A stretch of 64,000 nt of DNA. Origin: GCA-002733465 sp039969155. Its GTDB lineage: Bacteria; Pseudomonadota; Gammaproteobacteria; Enterobacterales; Kangiellaceae. Positions 54,264 to 63,874 of the stretch are shown here, one piece after another. Each line of letters opens with the position of its first letter. The first letter of the stretch is position 1. Location of the stretch: NCBI GenBank assembly GCA_039969155.1, contig JBDVOJ010000010.1, positions 25,621 through 89,620 on the forward strand, read 5' to 3'. The position numbers were made by a program, and so were the translations under genes. The notes under the pieces were generated by a model, which saw nothing but the letters and a program-made list of their open reading frames with translations, did not search any database and was not told where the DNA came from.

Positions 54264-54293
54264 TTTATACCATAGTTGTTCAATCAAGAGCAA
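54264..54293 (-). promoter_or_regulatory. Promoter of rpsB
   Basis: Minus strand: TTGCTC, 18 bases, TATAAA, then the GC-rich discriminator GCGCGCC typical of stringently controlled translation genes. The leader to the ATG is about 160 bases. Confidence 0.6.
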
Positions 54294-54372
54294 TAAATAT
54301 CGTCAGTATTTACCATTTAGCCGTTAAATGCTGCTACTTCCAGCCTTTGCAGGTGTATTCGAAAATTCATTT

Positions 54373-54813
54373 CTAACGAAGATTTTTTCTATTGGTAACA
54401 CTGTCTTGTCGCGTCAGGTAACATAACTCTCTAAAAGCACGTTCGCCCAAATGCTTATTGGTAAATAACCACGTTTTTTCATGACTTCCCAGAGAAAACT
54501 TCAACAAGCAGAAATGGCTTGTTATCCAGCTGCTAGGTTTTAGCTCTAAATAATCTATCGAACTAGATTCTTCATCTCTTGCCACCAGCCAAGATTCTCC
54601 GCTCCAGCATAGGTCGCCCGTCGATTGAGTGATCGCAGCGTAATGCTTTAGTGTGATTACCCAAGAAACTAACACAGCGATAATCACCATAATTGTTATC
54701 CACCAAGGCACTTGAGCGATAAGAGCCGCTAAAGCAACAATCAAATGCGTCCCAGCACACAGCATTAACAATTCTGGACAATTCTTAACAGGAAATCTTG
54801 CGGCGTTGTTCAA
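54373..54813 (-). CDS. YgfX/CptA-like membrane protein
   Basis: A 146-residue protein with two close N-terminal membrane helices (residues about 16-55) and a soluble C-terminal domain (LELKPSSWITSHFCLLKF). Layout and position beside sdhE match YgfX (CptA). E. coli YgfX was described as a toxin acting on MreB/FtsZ, a role that is debated. The TTG start has GGAGGGG about 9 bases upstream, better than any other choice. It follows sdhE by 28 bases. Confidence 0.7.
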   Translation of the reverse strand: MNNAARFPVKNCPELLMLCAGTHLIVALAALIAQVPWWITIMVIIAVLVSWVITLKHYAAITQSTGDLCWSGESWLVARDEESSSIDYLELKPSSWITSHFCLLKFSLGSHEKTWLFTNKHLGERAFRELCYLTRQDSVTNRKNLR

Positions 54814-54841
54814 CGATTAGGTCCCCTCCATGAGTTTAACT

Positions 54842-55096
54842 TTACGCCACTTTCATTAGTTCTCGGATTTTAGCGAGTATTTCGGCAAGAGACTGATGTT
54901 CACAATCACCAAACCCCATTATCCAAGTATAAATATCTGGATCTGGGAAGCTCAATAGCTCGACGAATGCTTGCTGTTGTTGCAGATTAAGAGAATCGAA
55001 ATATTGCTCCAAAAAAGGGAGAAGAATGACATCCAGTTCGAGCATCCCTCTTCGACACTGCCACTCTAGTTTCTTTCGATTGATTTGTTCGCTCAT
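54842..55096 (-). CDS. sdhE: FAD assembly factor SdhE
   Basis: An 84-residue helical protein that promotes covalent FAD attachment to SdhA and FrdA. The RGM motif, in CRRGMLELDVIL (residues 14-25), is its functional signature, and length matches E. coli SdhE (88). AAGG lies 7 bases before the ATG. It is divergent from ygfZ, as in E. coli. Confidence 0.93.
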   Translation of the reverse strand: MSEQINRKKLEWQCRRGMLELDVILLPFLEQYFDSLNLQQQQAFVELLSFPDPDIYTWIMGFGDCEHQSLAEILAKIRELMKVA

Positions 55097-55127
55097 TGCT
55101 AAACCTTAATACTAGTTTTATTTGCGT

Positions 55128-55155
55128 AATATACGCCAGCAAGCTTTAAATACAA
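55128..55155 (-). promoter_or_regulatory. Candidate promoter of sdhE
   Basis: Minus strand TTGTAT, 16 bases, TATATT, about 32 bases before the sdhE ATG. Confidence 0.45.
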
Positions 55156-55297
55156 GCCCCGTTTGATTAATACGATTCAAATGAGCGAGGCCACATAATT
55201 TCGAGCGAAATTTGCTAGACCAAATTCGGTTGCATCGTGTGGCTCGGCAAAGTTAAACTGCTGGAAAATTATTCGCCTCAACAATGGTTGCAGATAT

Positions 55298-56203
55298 ATG
55301 AATGCAGAAACTGAGCACAATCCATTCTTTCTCACTGAACTGAATAACTACTCAGCTATCGACATTACCGGTGCTGACGCGGCAAAGTTTCTTCAAGGAC
55401 AACTGACAATTAATGTTAGCACTCCGACTAACTCCAAGAGTTATTTAGCAGCCCTTTGCAACCCCAAAGGTCGTATCGTATCACTCTTCCATATAGTCGC
55501 GATTGACCAAGGGTTTCGATTAATCATGCCCCAAACGATAATCGATTCAAGCATGCTACATCTAAAAAAATATGGAGTATTTTTCAAAGTTGAAATAGTA
55601 GAAGCGCCAATTTCCAGCATTTTTGGGTTAATCAATTCTACGACAAAGGAATTCTCTGAAATCAGCTCTCTTTTAGACCAAGCCTATTACCAGCTCAATG
55701 AGCTGCCAATGGCATTTATTGTGACTTCCGATAATAGCCAAGCTCGTTTACTTGCGGCTTCGTTAAAAACTTCGGTACAGCCAGTTGCAGATGCCTGGTT
55801 TAGTTCTCTTGCTCGAAACAAGGTGTGCTGGCTATCCGAAAACACATCTGGAGAGTTTTTACCTCATAACCTAGACCTACCTAACCTAAACGCAGTCGAT
55901 TTCAAAAAAGGCTGTTTTACTGGTCAAGAAGTTATTGCCCGCATGCATTACAAAGCAAAAATAAAGCAAAAACTACAATTATTTCAATCAGTTGAAGATG
56001 TTGAGGCTACCAACAATTTCGTGCAAGCAATCGCTAATGAAAAGTTGTTACAGCAGGATTCGAGAGTAGGAGAAGTAATCTGTAGCTGTTTGTCAGAAGA
56101 AAAACGCTGGCTAGTTCTCGCTTTGGTCAAAGATAGCGCAAATAAACAACAAAATTTTACTGTTAACATCAAAAATAGTCCTATACTTGAACTAGTCGAA
56201 TAA
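55298..56203 (+). CDS. ygfZ: tRNA-modifying/Fe-S repair protein YgfZ
   Basis: A 301-residue folate-binding protein of the GcvT family that supports iron-sulfur enzymes such as MiaB. The diagnostic motif is KGCFTGQE (204-211), with the reactive cysteine Cys206. The N-terminal GADAAKFLQGQLTIN is also typical. E. coli YgfZ is 326 residues. It is divergent from sdhE and ends at a terminator. Confidence 0.93.
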   Translation: MNAETEHNPFFLTELNNYSAIDITGADAAKFLQGQLTINVSTPTNSKSYLAALCNPKGRIVSLFHIVAIDQGFRLIMPQTIIDSSMLHLKKYGVFFKVEIVEAPISSIFGLINSTTKEFSEISSLLDQAYYQLNELPMAFIVTSDNSQARLLAASLKTSVQPVADAWFSSLARNKVCWLSENTSGEFLPHNLDLPNLNAVDFKKGCFTGQEVIARMHYKAKIKQKLQLFQSVEDVEATNNFVQAIANEKLLQQDSRVGEVICSCLSEEKRWLVLALVKDSANKQQNFTVNIKNSPILELVE

Positions 56204-56210
56204 CTACTTG

Positions 56211-56236
56211 AACGCGCTAGCTTTTTAGCGCGTTTT
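56211..56236 (+). terminator. Rho-independent terminator of ygfZ
   Basis: Nine-bp stem AACGCGCTA / TAGCGCGTT, loop GCTTTT, then TT. It lies 8 bases past the ygfZ stop. The T-run is short. Confidence 0.8.
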
Positions 56237-56256
56237 AACTAATTAAAGTTGATAAT

Positions 56257-57093
56257 ATGAGTCTAGAACAAGATTTTCTAAATGAATTAGTCGATGCAAT
56301 AAAAAACGACCGATTAACATTACCGACACTTCCTGAAGTCGCGTTAAAAATTCGTGATGCAGTAAGCGACCCAGAAGTTAATTCAAGCACGCTCTCCAAT
56401 GTGATCGGCCAGGATGCAGCACTAGCCGCTAGAATTATTAAGGTTGCTAACAGCCCGCTATTAAGAGGTGCTGTCACAGTTGATAACTTGCAATTGGCGA
56501 TTACTAGAATGGGTATTAACTTCGTTCGAAACTTGGCCACCGGACTAGCAATGGAACAAATGTTCCAAGCAACACATGATGCGGTTGATAAGCGATTAAG
56601 ACGCTCATGGGAGCATTCTCTTGAGGTTGCCTCTATTAGCCATGTGCTAGCAAGTCATTTTACCAAGCTTAAGCCCGATCAGGCGACACTTGCCGGATTA
56701 GTTCATGAAATCGGTATTTTGCCGATATTGACGCTAGCGGAAGATAATCCTGAAATCCTTGAACAAGAGGCCGTGCTAGATAAGATTATTCAGCGTTTGC
56801 ATGGCAAAGTGGGCAAGGCGATTATGAAAGCTTGGGAGTTTCCTGCAGAGTTACAAGATGTTCCGTTAGGATGTACCGATTTTACTAGAGACTCTGGCTC
56901 TGTTGCTGATTATGTCGATGTGGTCACCGTGGCAAAAATTCAAAGTTATACTAGCGAAAATACACCCTACCCTAACCTTGATATTGCCAGCGTTCCAGCA
57001 TTCACAAAACTAGGTCTTGCTGGGGAAGTTGATGTTCATGAGGTCGATGAATTAGCCGAAGAAGTTGAGGAAGCCAAGCAAGCATTGGCTTGA
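56257..57093 (+). CDS. HDOD domain signalling protein
   Basis: A 278-residue protein consisting mainly of one HDOD domain (residues about 20-220): LPTLPEVALKIRDAVSDPEV, QDAALAARIIKVANSPLL and a GLVHEIGILPIL segment. HDOD proteins are usually non-enzymatic regulators linked to motility, attachment or cyclic-di-GMP circuits. The C-terminus is acidic and helical. No partner domain is attached and neighbours do not reveal its target. It follows the ygfZ terminator by 20 bases. Confidence 0.88.
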   Translation: MSLEQDFLNELVDAIKNDRLTLPTLPEVALKIRDAVSDPEVNSSTLSNVIGQDAALAARIIKVANSPLLRGAVTVDNLQLAITRMGINFVRNLATGLAMEQMFQATHDAVDKRLRRSWEHSLEVASISHVLASHFTKLKPDQATLAGLVHEIGILPILTLAEDNPEILEQEAVLDKIIQRLHGKVGKAIMKAWEFPAELQDVPLGCTDFTRDSGSVADYVDVVTVAKIQSYTSENTPYPNLDIASVPAFTKLGLAGEVDVHEVDELAEEVEEAKQALA

Positions 57094-57213
57094 TACACGT
57101 CGTTATCGATAGTTGTTCACATTTTAGTTTAGAGTCATCCTATGAATATAAGACAGATTCACTTGCTATGGTTCAACTATCTAACAGCTAATTCTCGAAG
57201 GTTTTTTTAAGCT

Positions 57214-60200
57214 ATGCGCGCAGTTATGCAAACATCTAGTCTTTTCTTATTACTCATATCATTAGTACTCGGTCTAGCCACCTCTTCATCCTCTGTTAAA
57301 GCCACTGAAGTAGTCAACTCAAATACCCCAGGAACCGGAAGTTATACCTTGCCGGCGGATGACCAGGTCACCATTGTTATTGTTGGCGGCGAAGGCGGCG
57401 ATGGCTCAAATACCACCGGAGGACAAGGTACCAGCGTTACTGGTGTTTTTAATCTGAGCGCTGGCGATACCATCAGCTATGTGGTTGCTGCGGGAAGTCT
57501 AGCCGCCAATAGCGCCGGCGGCGGAGGCAGTACAGGCGTTTTTGTCAACAACACTCTGGTAATGGTCGCTGGCGGTGGCGGTGGCGGTGACAATAGTAGC
57601 AACGCCTTCGGTTTGGGCGCTAACAACACGACCAACGGTGACACGGGGACCGGGGGATCGGCTGGCGCCGGAGGTACAGCCGGCTCTGGAGGAGGATCCT
57701 CAAACGGCGCAGCTGGCGGCGGAGGTATCAACTCCGCCGGTACAAGCCAAGGCGGTGTTGGAGGCGGACAAGCAGCAGACTTAGATCCCAGTGATGGCGT
57801 TACTTTTGCAGCTGGAGGTGCCGGCGGTGCAGGCTCGTCCTCGGGAGGCGGAGGCTTTACCGGAGGTGGAGGTGGTGGACCAACCTACTGGCCTGGCGGT
57901 GGCGGCGGTTACTCGGGTGGTGGGGCAGGAGGTTCCGGAGGACGGGCTGGTGGAGGTGGTTCCTACTTAAATACTGCGATCGCAAGCTATGTAAGTGGCT
58001 CGATCACAGCAGGCGCAGACGGCGCCGGTTCTGGCGCTTCTGGCTCTGATGGGAATGATGGCTCAATTACAATTAATGACACAACCGTACCTCCTATCGC
58101 CGGCTTGATTGGCGAATGGCGATTTGATGAACTCTTTTGGAATGGTACTAACAGTGAAGTTCTTGATGCTTCTGGTAACGATTTACACCTAACCGCATTT
58201 GATGCGCTGACAGGAAATACCGACCAAGCGATTCCTGGAGATCCTGGAACTTGTAGTTACGGTGTATTCAACGGTTCGGTGAGTTTCATTCAATTGGACG
58301 ATGATACTAGTACAACCGACTCTCTGTTAGATATTCCCAATACCCTGACTATAACAACCTGGATTAATACTAACGTTATCCCTTCATCAGGCCTTAAGTC
58401 TATTTTATCTAAAGATGAAAACTACGAATTTCATATTAACACTTCGGGACAAATATTTTGGTGGTGGCGTTGGGCTACGTTAACTACTACCGGAACTCCG
58501 CTAACTCTTAATCAATGGCACCACATCGCTGTAACCTGGCGAAGTGGCGAGCAAGTGATTTATATTGATGGCGTTGAGCGAGCGCGTTCAGCTAGAACCG
58601 GTACGCTAGATATCAATAACGACCCGTTACAAATTGGCCAAGATTTGGCGATTCCAGAACGCTTTTTTGATGGCGAAATTGACGAAGTTAGAATTTATGA
58701 AAACTTTTTGAGCGCCGCCGAAGTCAACCAAATCATGAACGAGACTAGACCTTGTAGCTCGACTGGTGTCTGCACCTTAACCTTTGAAGACAGCTTTAAT
58801 TCTGCGACCTACAACAATAGTACCGGTAGTCAGCCTTGGGCGACTGATTGGATCGAATCTGACGATGACAATTCGCCAACGTCCGGTAATATTTTGATTT
58901 CTGGCGGTGAGTTAATTATGGATGACACACCGAATTCAGGTGGTGAGCCAAGTTTGGAGAGAGAACTAAATCTTAATAACTATATTGATGCCTTTATAAC
59001 TGTCGATCTAGCCACCTCTGGCACACTAGAAAATGGTGACCGGTTTGATATAGCTGCGTCCAGCGATGGTGGAGCAAGCTATACCATTTTAAATTCCTTT
59101 AGTAACGATTTTTCCGGTTCATATAGTTACGACCTCTCACCTTATATGGCCAGCAATACAAGGATTAGACTGAGAGTAGAAAACGGATACGGAAGTTCAG
59201 GCGAGTTTATCAATATCGACAATGTCAGCATTACAGGGCTTCGTAATTGTGGTCCCGACCATTTTCGAATAATTCATGACGGCGCTGGTATAAACTGCCT
59301 AAGAGAAGCGATCACCATTCGAGCTGAAAATGCTGATGGGACTTTAGTGACCGATTATTCGGGAACCCTCAACCTTTCGACCTCAACAAACAATGGTAAT
59401 TGGACTACTCTTGACAGTGGAGGAGCTAGCAGCGATTTAGCTAATGGAAGCTTATCTGACACACCACTAGATAATGATGGTGTCGCAACCTATCAATTTA
59501 ACGTTGCTGATGGTGGTGACGTTGTTCTTTATCTTGAGGATACTGTCGCTGAAACCACCAATATAGCGCTCGAAGATAGTGGCGTGTTCGATGATAATAC
59601 GGAGGGCGATATTACATTTAGACCCTTCGGATTTGTTTTCAGTCCGAATCCGATCGACACCCAAATAGCAGGTCGACCTTTCGATGTGACCTTAACAGCA
59701 GCAGGACAAACTCCCACCGATCCATCATGTGGAGTGATAGAAGAATACGATGGTACCCGTTCAGTCAATTTTTGGAATAGCTATGATGATCCAACGACAA
59801 GCCCTACTTCTGTCTCAGTAGATGGTTTAAATATTGCCAGTAGCGAAGCACTTTCAACTCCGCAGAATACCAGTTTTACTAATGGCGTCGCGACAATCTC
59901 TGTGCAATATAATGATGTCGGAGAGATTGCTCTTTCAGCAAAAGATGAAATCGATATTGGTGAACCACCCAGCGGTTCGACGGATGAGATTATCGGTGGC
60001 ATAAGCCCATTTGTCGTTCGACCTTTTGGTTATGACATTCAGATTGATACTGATCCTTATGCAGATGGTTCAGGTTCTAGCGCAGTGTATAGAGCGGCAG
60101 ATGCCCCATTTAATATGACACTTCGAAGCGTATTGTGGCAGGCGCTTGACGACCTTGATAATAATGGAATTCCCGATCCATATATCGACACCGATTCAGA

Positions 60201-61380
60201 TGGTATACCTGATAGCGGTGGTGATCTAAGTGACAATGGGATTACCCCAAATATTGCCAATACAACCGGCAGTATAACCTTAACTCCACAAGCACTTTTC
60301 GTGACGAATTCAAATGGCACTATCTCGACAAACTCTATAGCTCATTCGAGCTTTTCGGCTACTGGTAGCGCCAATGAAGGGACTATTACTTTCGCTCAAA
60401 GTTGGGACGAAGTTGGAATATTACAACTCGATGCAATCAACAGTGATTATATGGGTGGCGGAGAAGATGTGACTGGTCAAAGAATAAACATAGGCCGATT
60501 TATCCCCGATCATTACCAAGTCAGCGCACCAGTACTTGTCGAGCAATGCGGTAGTTTTACTTATGCCGGATTTTTTGACGGTGTAAATGCAGGATTAGAT
60601 AAGCCGGGTCAAACATTTCAAATCTCCGGTACAATTACCGCGCAAAACTCTTCTAATGTGACCACACAAAACTACCAAGATCAATTTGCAAAGTTGCTCG
60701 CCTCAGACATAGTTTCAAGTGGTTTTGACACTACCAATTCCTTAGCAGCAACAGGTAGAGTTAACTTTGCTCCTTCGGCACTTTCATTTGCTAGCGGACT
60801 ATCCAACTATTCCGATACAGCCTCAGATTACCAACATGATCAACTGGCAGCCCCATTTGACCTTAGAGTAGATTTACAAGCCACTGACTCAGATACAGTT
60901 TCTAGTGCAATAGCCAACTCCAATTCTATTAATGTCCGACTGGGTCGTATAAGACTAATTGATAGTTACGGTCCGGAAGTTTCAGCTTTGGAAATGAGAG
61001 TGATTGCTGAGTATTATGACGGCAGTAATTGGAGCCTCAACACCGAAGACAGTTGCACCACTTACATCAATACAGACGCCAGCTTTGATTTAACTAGCTA
61101 TACCAACCAATTGAATAATGGGGAAACAGCAATTTCTGATCCTACGGTTGCGACCAACATCCTCAACGGCCAGTCTGTACTCGGCTCGGGCCTAGAATTT
61201 ACTGCTCCAGGAGATGGCAACTATGGAAGTGTTATAATAAATTACGATATTTCCAGCCAGCCATGGCTACAATTCGATTGGGATGGTGATAATTCAATCG
61301 ATACACCATCCGCTACTTTGAATTTTGGTTATTACCGTGGAAGTGATCGAGTGATTTACTGGAAAGAAGTTAGGAACTAG
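57214..61380 (+). CDS. Large exported glycine-rich/LamG/DUF6701 (MshQ-like) surface protein
   Basis: A 1388-residue exported protein. A signal peptide (1 to about 30, ending VKA) is followed by a glycine-rich region (about 40-290) with repeated GGGG and GGxGG runs and a beta-rich start (SYTLPADDQVTIVIVGGEGG), similar in style to the polyglycine domain of the ALK receptor and some phage adhesins. Residues about 295-510 resemble a LamG/concanavalin-type domain (GLIGEWRFDE to DGEIDEVRIYENFLSAAEVN), 520-675 a second jelly-roll, and about 690-1388 the DUF6701 region known from MshQ, ending LNFGYYRGSDRVIYWKEV. GAAGG lies 12 bases before the first ATG; a second ATG follows four codons later. No MSHA pilus genes are nearby. 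A role in adhesion is inference. Confidence 0.88.
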   Translation: MRAVMQTSSLFLLLISLVLGLATSSSSVKATEVVNSNTPGTGSYTLPADDQVTIVIVGGEGGDGSNTTGGQGTSVTGVFNLSAGDTISYVVAAGSLAANSAGGGGSTGVFVNNTLVMVAGGGGGGDNSSNAFGLGANNTTNGDTGTGGSAGAGGTAGSGGGSSNGAAGGGGINSAGTSQGGVGGGQAADLDPSDGVTFAAGGAGGAGSSSGGGGFTGGGGGGPTYWPGGGGGYSGGGAGGSGGRAGGGGSYLNTAIASYVSGSITAGADGAGSGASGSDGNDGSITINDTTVPPIAGLIGEWRFDELFWNGTNSEVLDASGNDLHLTAFDALTGNTDQAIPGDPGTCSYGVFNGSVSFIQLDDDTSTTDSLLDIPNTLTITTWINTNVIPSSGLKSILSKDENYEFHINTSGQIFWWWRWATLTTTGTPLTLNQWHHIAVTWRSGEQVIYIDGVERARSARTGTLDINNDPLQIGQDLAIPERFFDGEIDEVRIYENFLSAAEVNQIMNETRPCSSTGVCTLTFEDSFNSATYNNSTGSQPWATDWIESDDDNSPTSGNILISGGELIMDDTPNSGGEPSLERELNLNNYIDAFITVDLATSGTLENGDRFDIAASSDGGASYTILNSFSNDFSGSYSYDLSPYMASNTRIRLRVENGYGSSGEFINIDNVSITGLRNCGPDHFRIIHDGAGINCLREAITIRAENADGTLVTDYSGTLNLSTSTNNGNWTTLDSGGASSDLANGSLSDTPLDNDGVATYQFNVADGGDVVLYLEDTVAETTNIALEDSGVFDDNTEGDITFRPFGFVFSPNPIDTQIAGRPFDVTLTAAGQTPTDPSCGVIEEYDGTRSVNFWNSYDDPTTSPTSVSVDGLNIASSEALSTPQNTSFTNGVATISVQYNDVGEIALSAKDEIDIGEPPSGSTDEIIGGISPFVVRPFGYDIQIDTDPYADGSGSSAVYRAADAPFNMTLRSVLWQALDDLDNNGIPDPYIDTDSDGIPDSGGDLSDNGITPNIANTTGSITLTPQALFVTNSNGTISTNSIAHSSFSATGSANEGTITFAQSWDEVGILQLDAINSDYMGGGEDVTGQRINIGRFIPDHYQVSAPVLVEQCGSFTYAGFFDGVNAGLDKPGQTFQISGTITAQNSSNVTTQNYQDQFAKLLASDIVSSGFDTTNSLAATGRVNFAPSALSFASGLSNYSDTASDYQHDQLAAPFDLRVDLQATDSDTVSSAIANSNSINVRLGRIRLIDSYGPEVSALEMRVIAEYYDGSNWSLNTEDSCTTYINTDASFDLTSYTNQLNNGETAISDPTVATNILNGQSVLGSGLEFTAPGDGNYGSVIINYDISSQPWLQFDWDGDNSIDTPSATLNFGYYRGSDRVIYWKEVRN

Positions 61381-61401
61381 CTTACCAGTAAATCGAAAAC
61401 A

Positions 61402-63798
61402 CTAGGGTATAAAGGTTAATTCGCTGGCTAAATTTTCGTTTACTGCCTGCTCAGTCACTAGATGGCGCCGAAATTTTCCCAGTGCATAGTCAAGCGCTTG
61501 ATCATCATAATGGGGGTCACTCACGATACCCGATTGACCGGTCGGTAATATTCCCCAACTTTTATTTGGGTCTGAAAAATCAATAACCCTACGAGTAGAT
61601 GGTCCCATCATTATTTTTAGCTCATCTCCTTGCATCACAAATTTTAAATTATTGATCGCCTCTACACCGGCTTCACTTGGCAGTGGCCCCACATTAAAAA
61701 CCTTATCCAGTGGCGACACTTTCCCTAGCGGGTGCTCATGAACCATTTTGACATCCTTTTCCCAACGCCATTCCACAAGGTCGTCTCCGAATCGCTCTCT
61801 TAAAAATTGAGTCGATTCTCGCCACGCTGAAAGAATTAATTCTTCTCTTGTTTCTCGTCGAGAAGTATTAATATTATCCCACCACGGAGAGTCAGGGTTA
61901 TCTAGCACTCGCCAAATAGAGCGATCCATTAAAAATCCAAATTGAAAGTTTTTATATAGCGACTTTCCTAATTCGTCCTGCATCGCCATGCGCATAAGAA
62001 CAATTCTAAATCGGTTGTAGATAGTCGCGCCGGCTTCATTCGGTGAATGATTACCTTTCCAATCTGCAAACATCTGCAACGACTCCGATTCAATCGGTGT
62101 AAGCTTTTCATTTCGTAGTACCGGAATTGCTATTTGTTGAAAAAATAATGCCGAGGGAGTGACATTATCCATTAACATTTTCTTCATATCATCCGGGTTA
62201 AATTTTTCTTTTTTTGATAATAACTCAACGATTCGTGTGGGTCTGTCAGTGGGAGAATAATAACCTGGTACAAGCCCAACTCCCCGATCGGCAGGTTGAT
62301 TATTGGCAGAATATAAATAGCCAGACGCTGGATTTATTTGTTGTGGGTTATTAGAGAAATCGTAGTAGCCTAAGATATCATCTCTACCACTAGCCCCATC
62401 GAGAATAAATTTGGGGTTAACATGTGCTGGCCTGATGGGAAGTTTAGCACTTGCCCACCACGCAATATCTCCAGACTTGTTAGCGTACATTAAATTTAAT
62501 CCTGGAGAGTGGATCTTTGCCGCAGCTGCACTGGCTTTTTCAACCGTCGTCGCATAAGGAAGCTCGTAGAAGGCTTGCATCATATCATTGCTTGGATCCA
62601 AAAACGTCCACCACAAAGCTAACGGTTGTCTGACCTTATCCAACCCATACTTACTACCAGGGACTTCATCAAAAATGTTATTAATAATGGTTCCATGGCG
62701 AGATGATCTTAATTTGAATTCAATAGGTTTAGCATCTTTTACTGCTATGACTTCAGTTCTTGTTTCAAATTCTTCCCAATGGTCAATGGCCCAATATTGA
62801 TTGGGATTTTGTGGATTCACTTTTTCAGCAAATAAGTCCATATCATCATTTTCAAACATGGTTAATCCCCATGCATGATCGGGAGTTTGTCCCAACATAG
62901 GCAACGGTACTAATGCTAAGAAATGACCATAAACATCAGTTGTTGGGGAGTTGAGTTGTGCCTCGTACCACACTGAAGGTTGACTGTATGCAATATGAGG
63001 ATCATTAACTAAAATCGCGCTGCCCGACTCACTTCGCTCTGGAGCAATCAACCAACTATTACTGCCATGAACTAAGCCAGCAGATTGGAGACTCTCAACC
63101 ATATAGCTGACGGATGAAGATACTTTTTCGGTCAGCATTGAATCAACGGGTATCTGCTCAAATCCGGGCGTGTATAAAATACCGAGATCGTCCAGATAAG
63201 CCTCACCCAGTTTTTGGGAAATATGGTGTACTAGCGGATCGTCTCTCAGTCCTTGAGCAAACGAGAATGACATATAGCCGGCAATAGAGGCAATATCTTC
63301 CAGACTATATTGATGTTCAGGCATACCAATAATTTCGAATTCGATTGGGGTCGTACCTTCCTTTACGAAAAGGTTAACTCCCTCCAAGTAACTTTCCATT
63401 ATCGCAATCATATGGGGGTCTGCTCGTTGCTTTACAGAGTCAACCCATTGTTTTGCAAAACGACCAATATCTAGTGTACGAAATAGCTTGTCCACTCCAA
63501 CCAAATCACTACCGAGTATTTCTGATAGCCTTCCCTGAGACAATCGTCTTGTCATTTCCATTTGAAAGAGTCGATCTTGAGCGTGTAAGTATCCAAATGC
63601 ACGATATAAGTCGATATCATTCTCCGCGCGAATGTGCGGAACACCGAGCTGATCAAATTTGACTGAAACCGTTTTACTCAAACCAGTCAATTGAATGGTC
63701 CCATCTCGCACCGGCTTCTTAGCATTTAAATACACAAGAGAAGAAGCGGTTGATATGAGTATTATTACTAATAAAAATAAAACAATTTTCTTAATCAT
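61402..63798 (-). CDS. Penicillin acylase family hydrolase
   Basis: A 798-residue Ntn-hydrolase (family S45). One N-terminal membrane helix (MIKKIVLFLLVIILISTASSL) precedes the alpha region; the autocatalytic cut should fall before Ser246 in HGSNSWLIAPERS, where the new N-terminal Ser is the nucleophile, as in penicillin G acylase (beta chain SNxW). Later conserved parts include VNDPHIAYSQPSVWY, a TMFENDDMDLFAE segment and the Asn-containing YSANNQPAD. The natural substrate may be acyl-homoserine lactones, acyl-peptides or other amides. The ATG at 63798 is preferred; a TTG 11 codons earlier lies inside a terminator. Confidence 0.92.
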   Translation of the reverse strand: MIKKIVLFLLVIILISTASSLVYLNAKKPVRDGTIQLTGLSKTVSVKFDQLGVPHIRAENDIDLYRAFGYLHAQDRLFQMEMTRRLSQGRLSEILGSDLVGVDKLFRTLDIGRFAKQWVDSVKQRADPHMIAIMESYLEGVNLFVKEGTTPIEFEIIGMPEHQYSLEDIASIAGYMSFSFAQGLRDDPLVHHISQKLGEAYLDDLGILYTPGFEQIPVDSMLTEKVSSSVSYMVESLQSAGLVHGSNSWLIAPERSESGSAILVNDPHIAYSQPSVWYEAQLNSPTTDVYGHFLALVPLPMLGQTPDHAWGLTMFENDDMDLFAEKVNPQNPNQYWAIDHWEEFETRTEVIAVKDAKPIEFKLRSSRHGTIINNIFDEVPGSKYGLDKVRQPLALWWTFLDPSNDMMQAFYELPYATTVEKASAAAAKIHSPGLNLMYANKSGDIAWWASAKLPIRPAHVNPKFILDGASGRDDILGYYDFSNNPQQINPASGYLYSANNQPADRGVGLVPGYYSPTDRPTRIVELLSKKEKFNPDDMKKMLMDNVTPSALFFQQIAIPVLRNEKLTPIESESLQMFADWKGNHSPNEAGATIYNRFRIVLMRMAMQDELGKSLYKNFQFGFLMDRSIWRVLDNPDSPWWDNINTSRRETREELILSAWRESTQFLRERFGDDLVEWRWEKDVKMVHEHPLGKVSPLDKVFNVGPLPSEAGVEAINNLKFVMQGDELKIMMGPSTRRVIDFSDPNKSWGILPTGQSGIVSDPHYDDQALDYALGKFRRHLVTEQAVNENLASELTFIP

Positions 63799-63815
63799 AG
63801 TGTTCTCTATTCCAT

Positions 63816-63839
63816 AAAAAAGCCCCGACAAGTCGAGGC
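63816..63839 (-). terminator. Rho-independent terminator of the right-edge gene
   Basis: Minus strand: GCCTCGAC, loop TT, GTCGGGGC (8 bp with one T-G pair), then TTTTTT. It lies between the edge lipase and the acylase genes. Confidence 0.88.
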
Positions 63840-63874
63840 TCAGTTTTACTCTAATTATTCAAAATAATGAAGAA

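Noticed and set aside
57380..58060. Repeated GGCGGTGGC-type words suggesting a tandem repeat or CRISPR-like array
   Set aside because: They are irregular glycine codons inside one open frame, without constant repeat length or spacers. The long proline-rich antisense frame here is a shadow of this composition.
63799..63831. TTG start extending the penicillin acylase by 11 residues
   Set aside because: It lies within the terminator hairpin of the upstream gene, and the internal ATG gives a normal membrane anchor.
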